A stretch of DNA of 41,250 nucleotides, taken from assembly GCA_023150775.1 (NCBI GenBank), contig JAKLKE010000020.1, forward strand, positions 1 to 41,250, read 5' to 3'. This DNA is from Myxococcota bacterium. GTDB taxonomy: Bacteria > Myxococcota_A > UBA796 > CAJQPC01. Of the stretch, positions 39,267 through 41,250 are shown in pieces. Made by a program: the position numbers and the translations under genes. Positions within the stretch are counted from its first letter, which is position 1. Every line of letters begins with the position of its first letter. The notes below the pieces were generated by a model, which was not told the DNA's origin, ran no database searches, and saw only the letters and a list, made by a program, of their open reading frames with translations.

Positions 39267-41250
39267 ATGGTGTTGACCTTTGCCGTTCTCACGCTGCTGA
39301 GCGCCTTGGTGTGGGGCCCCGCCCAAGCCGCCGAGCCCACGTCCCCAGACGCCCTCAACCTCGTCCCGTCCCTTGAGGAGGCGCTTCAACGGGCCCGCGC
39401 CGACAAGGCGCCCGAGCGGGAGGCCCGCGCGCTCAACGCCCTCGGCGACGCGCTCCTGGTGCGCGACGCGCTCTCCGACGCCGAGGCCTGCCACCAAGAG
39501 GCGCTCCAGCTCGCCACGCGGTTGAACGATGGCCAGGAGCAGGCCGCGGCGCGGATCGGGCTGGGGCGGGTGGCGCTGCTCCGGGGTGCGCTGCCCGAGG
39601 CTAAGGCCCACCAGCGTGAGGCCCAGGCCCTCGCCACACAGCACAAACTCCCGCTTTTTGAGGCCCTGGCCACCCTGGAGCTGGGCCGGGTGTGGGCCCA
39701 ACAAGGCCGCGTAGAGGAGGCGCAGGCGGCCTTTGCGCAGGCGATGGAGACGCTCGACGCCTTGGGGGACGCCTCTGGGCAGGCCGAGGTGATGCTCGCC
39801 CAGGCGGCGCTCGCCGTCACACTCAACACAGATGCTAAGGTCACGGACCTCTACCAGCAGGCCCTCACGCTCAAGACCCAGGTCGGCGACCCCTACGGTC
39901 AGATGCGCGCGCTGATCGGCCTGGGCACGGCCTTGGCCGGCGGGCGCTCAAACCCAGAGGCCACGCAGCGGCTTGAGGAGGGGCGGCGGCTCGCGGTGGC
40001 GCTCGGATCCCGCGCTGGAGAGGCCTCGGCGCTGATCGGCCTCGCGAAGATCCAGGCCACGACCCAGGGGAGGGACCACGCCGAGCGCACGCTCAAGGAG
40101 GCGTTTGAGATCTACCTCGCCTTGGGGATGCCCAGCGGGCAAGCCTGGGCTTTGCTCTGCCTCAGCACCCAGCAGAGTCTCCGTGGGAAGCGCGACGAGG
40201 CGCTCCAGACAAAAGAGCGGGCGCTGGAGATCGCCGAGCGCCACGGGCTCAAGATTCTGGCGACACGGGCGCTGCTCGGAATCTATGGCCATTACTCCTT
40301 CGACGCCTCCATCAGCATGTACTCTAGACCGGCCGAGGCCGAGACCGCCAGTCGACTGCTCATTCAGCTCGCCATCCAGCACGGTGAGCCGGGCTGGGAG
40401 GCGGAGGCGCAATACGACCTCGGCAGGGCGCTGGCGCTTCAGGGCCATCTCTCTGAGGCCGAGGCCTGCTTTCGACGGAGCATCGCGCTCTACACCGGGC
40501 CAGCCCAGGACGGCTATGAGGAGGCGCGCGTCCAGCATACGCTCGCTGAGCTGCTGCTCGCCCAGGGCAGGCTCACCGAGGCCGAGCCGACGCTGCGGCG
40601 GGCGATCGAGGGTCTGGCCGTCGCGGGAGACTGGCAAGCCGAGACGTTGGCGCTCTTCAAGCTCACCGCGCTCCTGTTCGACCTGGGGAGGCCTGATGAG
40701 GCCGTACAGACGCTGCGCCGCTCCTACCCCCTCACCAGGCTCACCGGTGACCCACAGCCCGCGGAGGCGAAGATCCTGGTCCGTGTGGCGCGCGGGCTGA
40801 TGGACACCAAGATGCTGCGCGATGCGGAGTGGGCGCTCCGGCGGTGTTTAACCCGCGCAACCGCCGTTCGGAATCTGGAGTGCTATCTAGAGGCGCTCTC
40901 GATGCTCACCGGGCTGCTCTCTGAGACAGGGCGGACGGACGAGGCCGAGCAGGTCTACCGCGACGCCCTCGCGCTCGCCGCCGAGCTCAACAGCGCGCAC
41001 CTTGAGCTGATGGTCCACGTTGAGATGGCCGAGTGGTCGGCCTCCTATGGCCGCTCCGACGACGCCAGGGCCGTCCTTCGACGCTGCGTTGACAACGCGC
41101 GGTCCACCAGCCGAGGTGATCTGGAGGCCCTCTGCCTCCTCACGCGCAGCGCCACCACGAGCTCCCCCCGCGCCGCCCTCCTCTTCTCGCGGCGCGCCTA
41201 CGCCCTCGCCAAGCTCGCCGAGCGCGACCGGCTGATGGCCGAGGCCCTGG
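39267..41250 (+). CDS. Exported TPR-repeat protein (3' end outside window)
   Basis: At least 661 residues; the frame is still open at the window end. ATG 39267 has GAGG 6 nt upstream. The signal peptide MVLTFAVLTLLSALVWG ends at AQA, predicted cleavage before AEPTSPD. The rest is tandem TPR helix pairs, about one per 36-40 residues: ALNALGDALLVRDALSDAEA, ARIGLGRVALLRGALPEAKA, AQYDLGRALALQGHLSEAEA and LAELLLAQGRLTEAEPTLRR. No other domain is visible in the part present. Probably a periplasmic or surface scaffold; partner unknown. It starts 74 bp after the MenE-like gene. Confidence 0.85.
   Translation, partial: MVLTFAVLTLLSALVWGPAQAAEPTSPDALNLVPSLEEALQRARADKAPEREARALNALGDALLVRDALSDAEACHQEALQLATRLNDGQEQAAARIGLGRVALLRGALPEAKAHQREAQALATQHKLPLFEALATLELGRVWAQQGRVEEAQAAFAQAMETLDALGDASGQAEVMLAQAALAVTLNTDAKVTDLYQQALTLKTQVGDPYGQMRALIGLGTALAGGRSNPEATQRLEEGRRLAVALGSRAGEASALIGLAKIQATTQGRDHAERTLKEAFEIYLALGMPSGQAWALLCLSTQQSLRGKRDEALQTKERALEIAERHGLKILATRALLGIYGHYSFDASISMYSRPAEAETASRLLIQLAIQHGEPGWEAEAQYDLGRALALQGHLSEAEACFRRSIALYTGPAQDGYEEARVQHTLAELLLAQGRLTEAEPTLRRAIEGLAVAGDWQAETLALFKLTALLFDLGRPDEAVQTLRRSYPLTRLTGDPQPAEAKILVRVARGLMDTKMLRDAEWALRRCLTRATAVRNLECYLEALSMLTGLLSETGRTDEAEQVYRDALALAAELNSAHLELMVHVEMAEWSASYGRSDDARAVLRRCVDNARSTSRGDLEALCLLTRSATTSSPRAALLFSRRAYALAKLAERDRLMAEAL

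Overview
This window is very GC-rich, densely packed Gram-negative DNA. Most third codon positions are G or C, and genes abut or overlap by 1-4 bases on both strands. It carries many signal-peptide and lipobox proteins, Asp/Gly/Cys-rich metal-binding repeats of the DxDGDG...DCDDxDP type, an FHA-domain relative of sigma-54 activators, a good sigma-54 promoter, a periplasmic PBP1C and a GspC-like PDZ protein. Together these suggest a Myxococcota (former Deltaproteobacteria) chromosome. That assignment is inference, because no rRNA or other taxonomic marker lies in the window.

Layout. 1-6.6 kb: a secreted TSP3-repeat protein cut by the window edge, a DUF885 zinc peptidase-like protein, a short divergent inorganic pyrophosphatase, a small beta-propeller-like protein and a polytopic GT-C-like membrane protein. 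6.7-10.3 kb: a small exported protein, an Ala/Ser-rich amphipathic repeat protein, a 160-bp MITE-like inverted repeat, and a lipoprotein joining an alpha/beta hydrolase to a lamin-tail domain. 10.3-15.9 kb: a hybrid histidine kinase, an orphan cytosine-N4-type DNA methyltransferase whose tail overlaps the kinase gene, then a sigma-54-promoted TPR protein and an FHA protein with a decayed activator ATPase domain. 15.9-19.5 kb: DUF1905 and sulfatase-fold genes, divergent from an asparagine-synthetase-like protein that has lost both signature catalytic residues. 19.5-25.7 kb: an AAA-type ATPase, a NACHT NTPase with a C-terminal formylglycine-generating-enzyme (FGE)-like domain, and PBP1C, all chained by 4-base overlaps. 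25.8-41.25 kb: Tex, a leucine-rich L-domain lipoprotein, an SGNH hydrolase, two coupled lipoproteins, a Cys-repeat/barrel protein behind uvrC, a PDZ protein, a 591-bp foldback repeat, a MenE-like ligase, and an exported TPR protein cut by the window end.

Housekeeping functions are limited to ppa, tex, uvrC and pbpC. The rest is envelope, signalling and accessory material. The strongest candidate for an undescribed system is the ATPase/NACHT-FGE pair (19554-23452). It has the architecture of NTP-dependent conflict (immune-like) systems and, unusually, is translationally coupled to a cell-wall synthase. Two secondary candidates stand out. One is the sigma-54 unit at 13.9-15.9 kb, with a dyad at the expected enhancer distance and an activator-like protein lacking the sigma-54 contact loop. 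The other is the doubly degenerate asparagine-synthetase homologue. No tRNA, rRNA, CRISPR array, phage or complete insertion sequence was seen.
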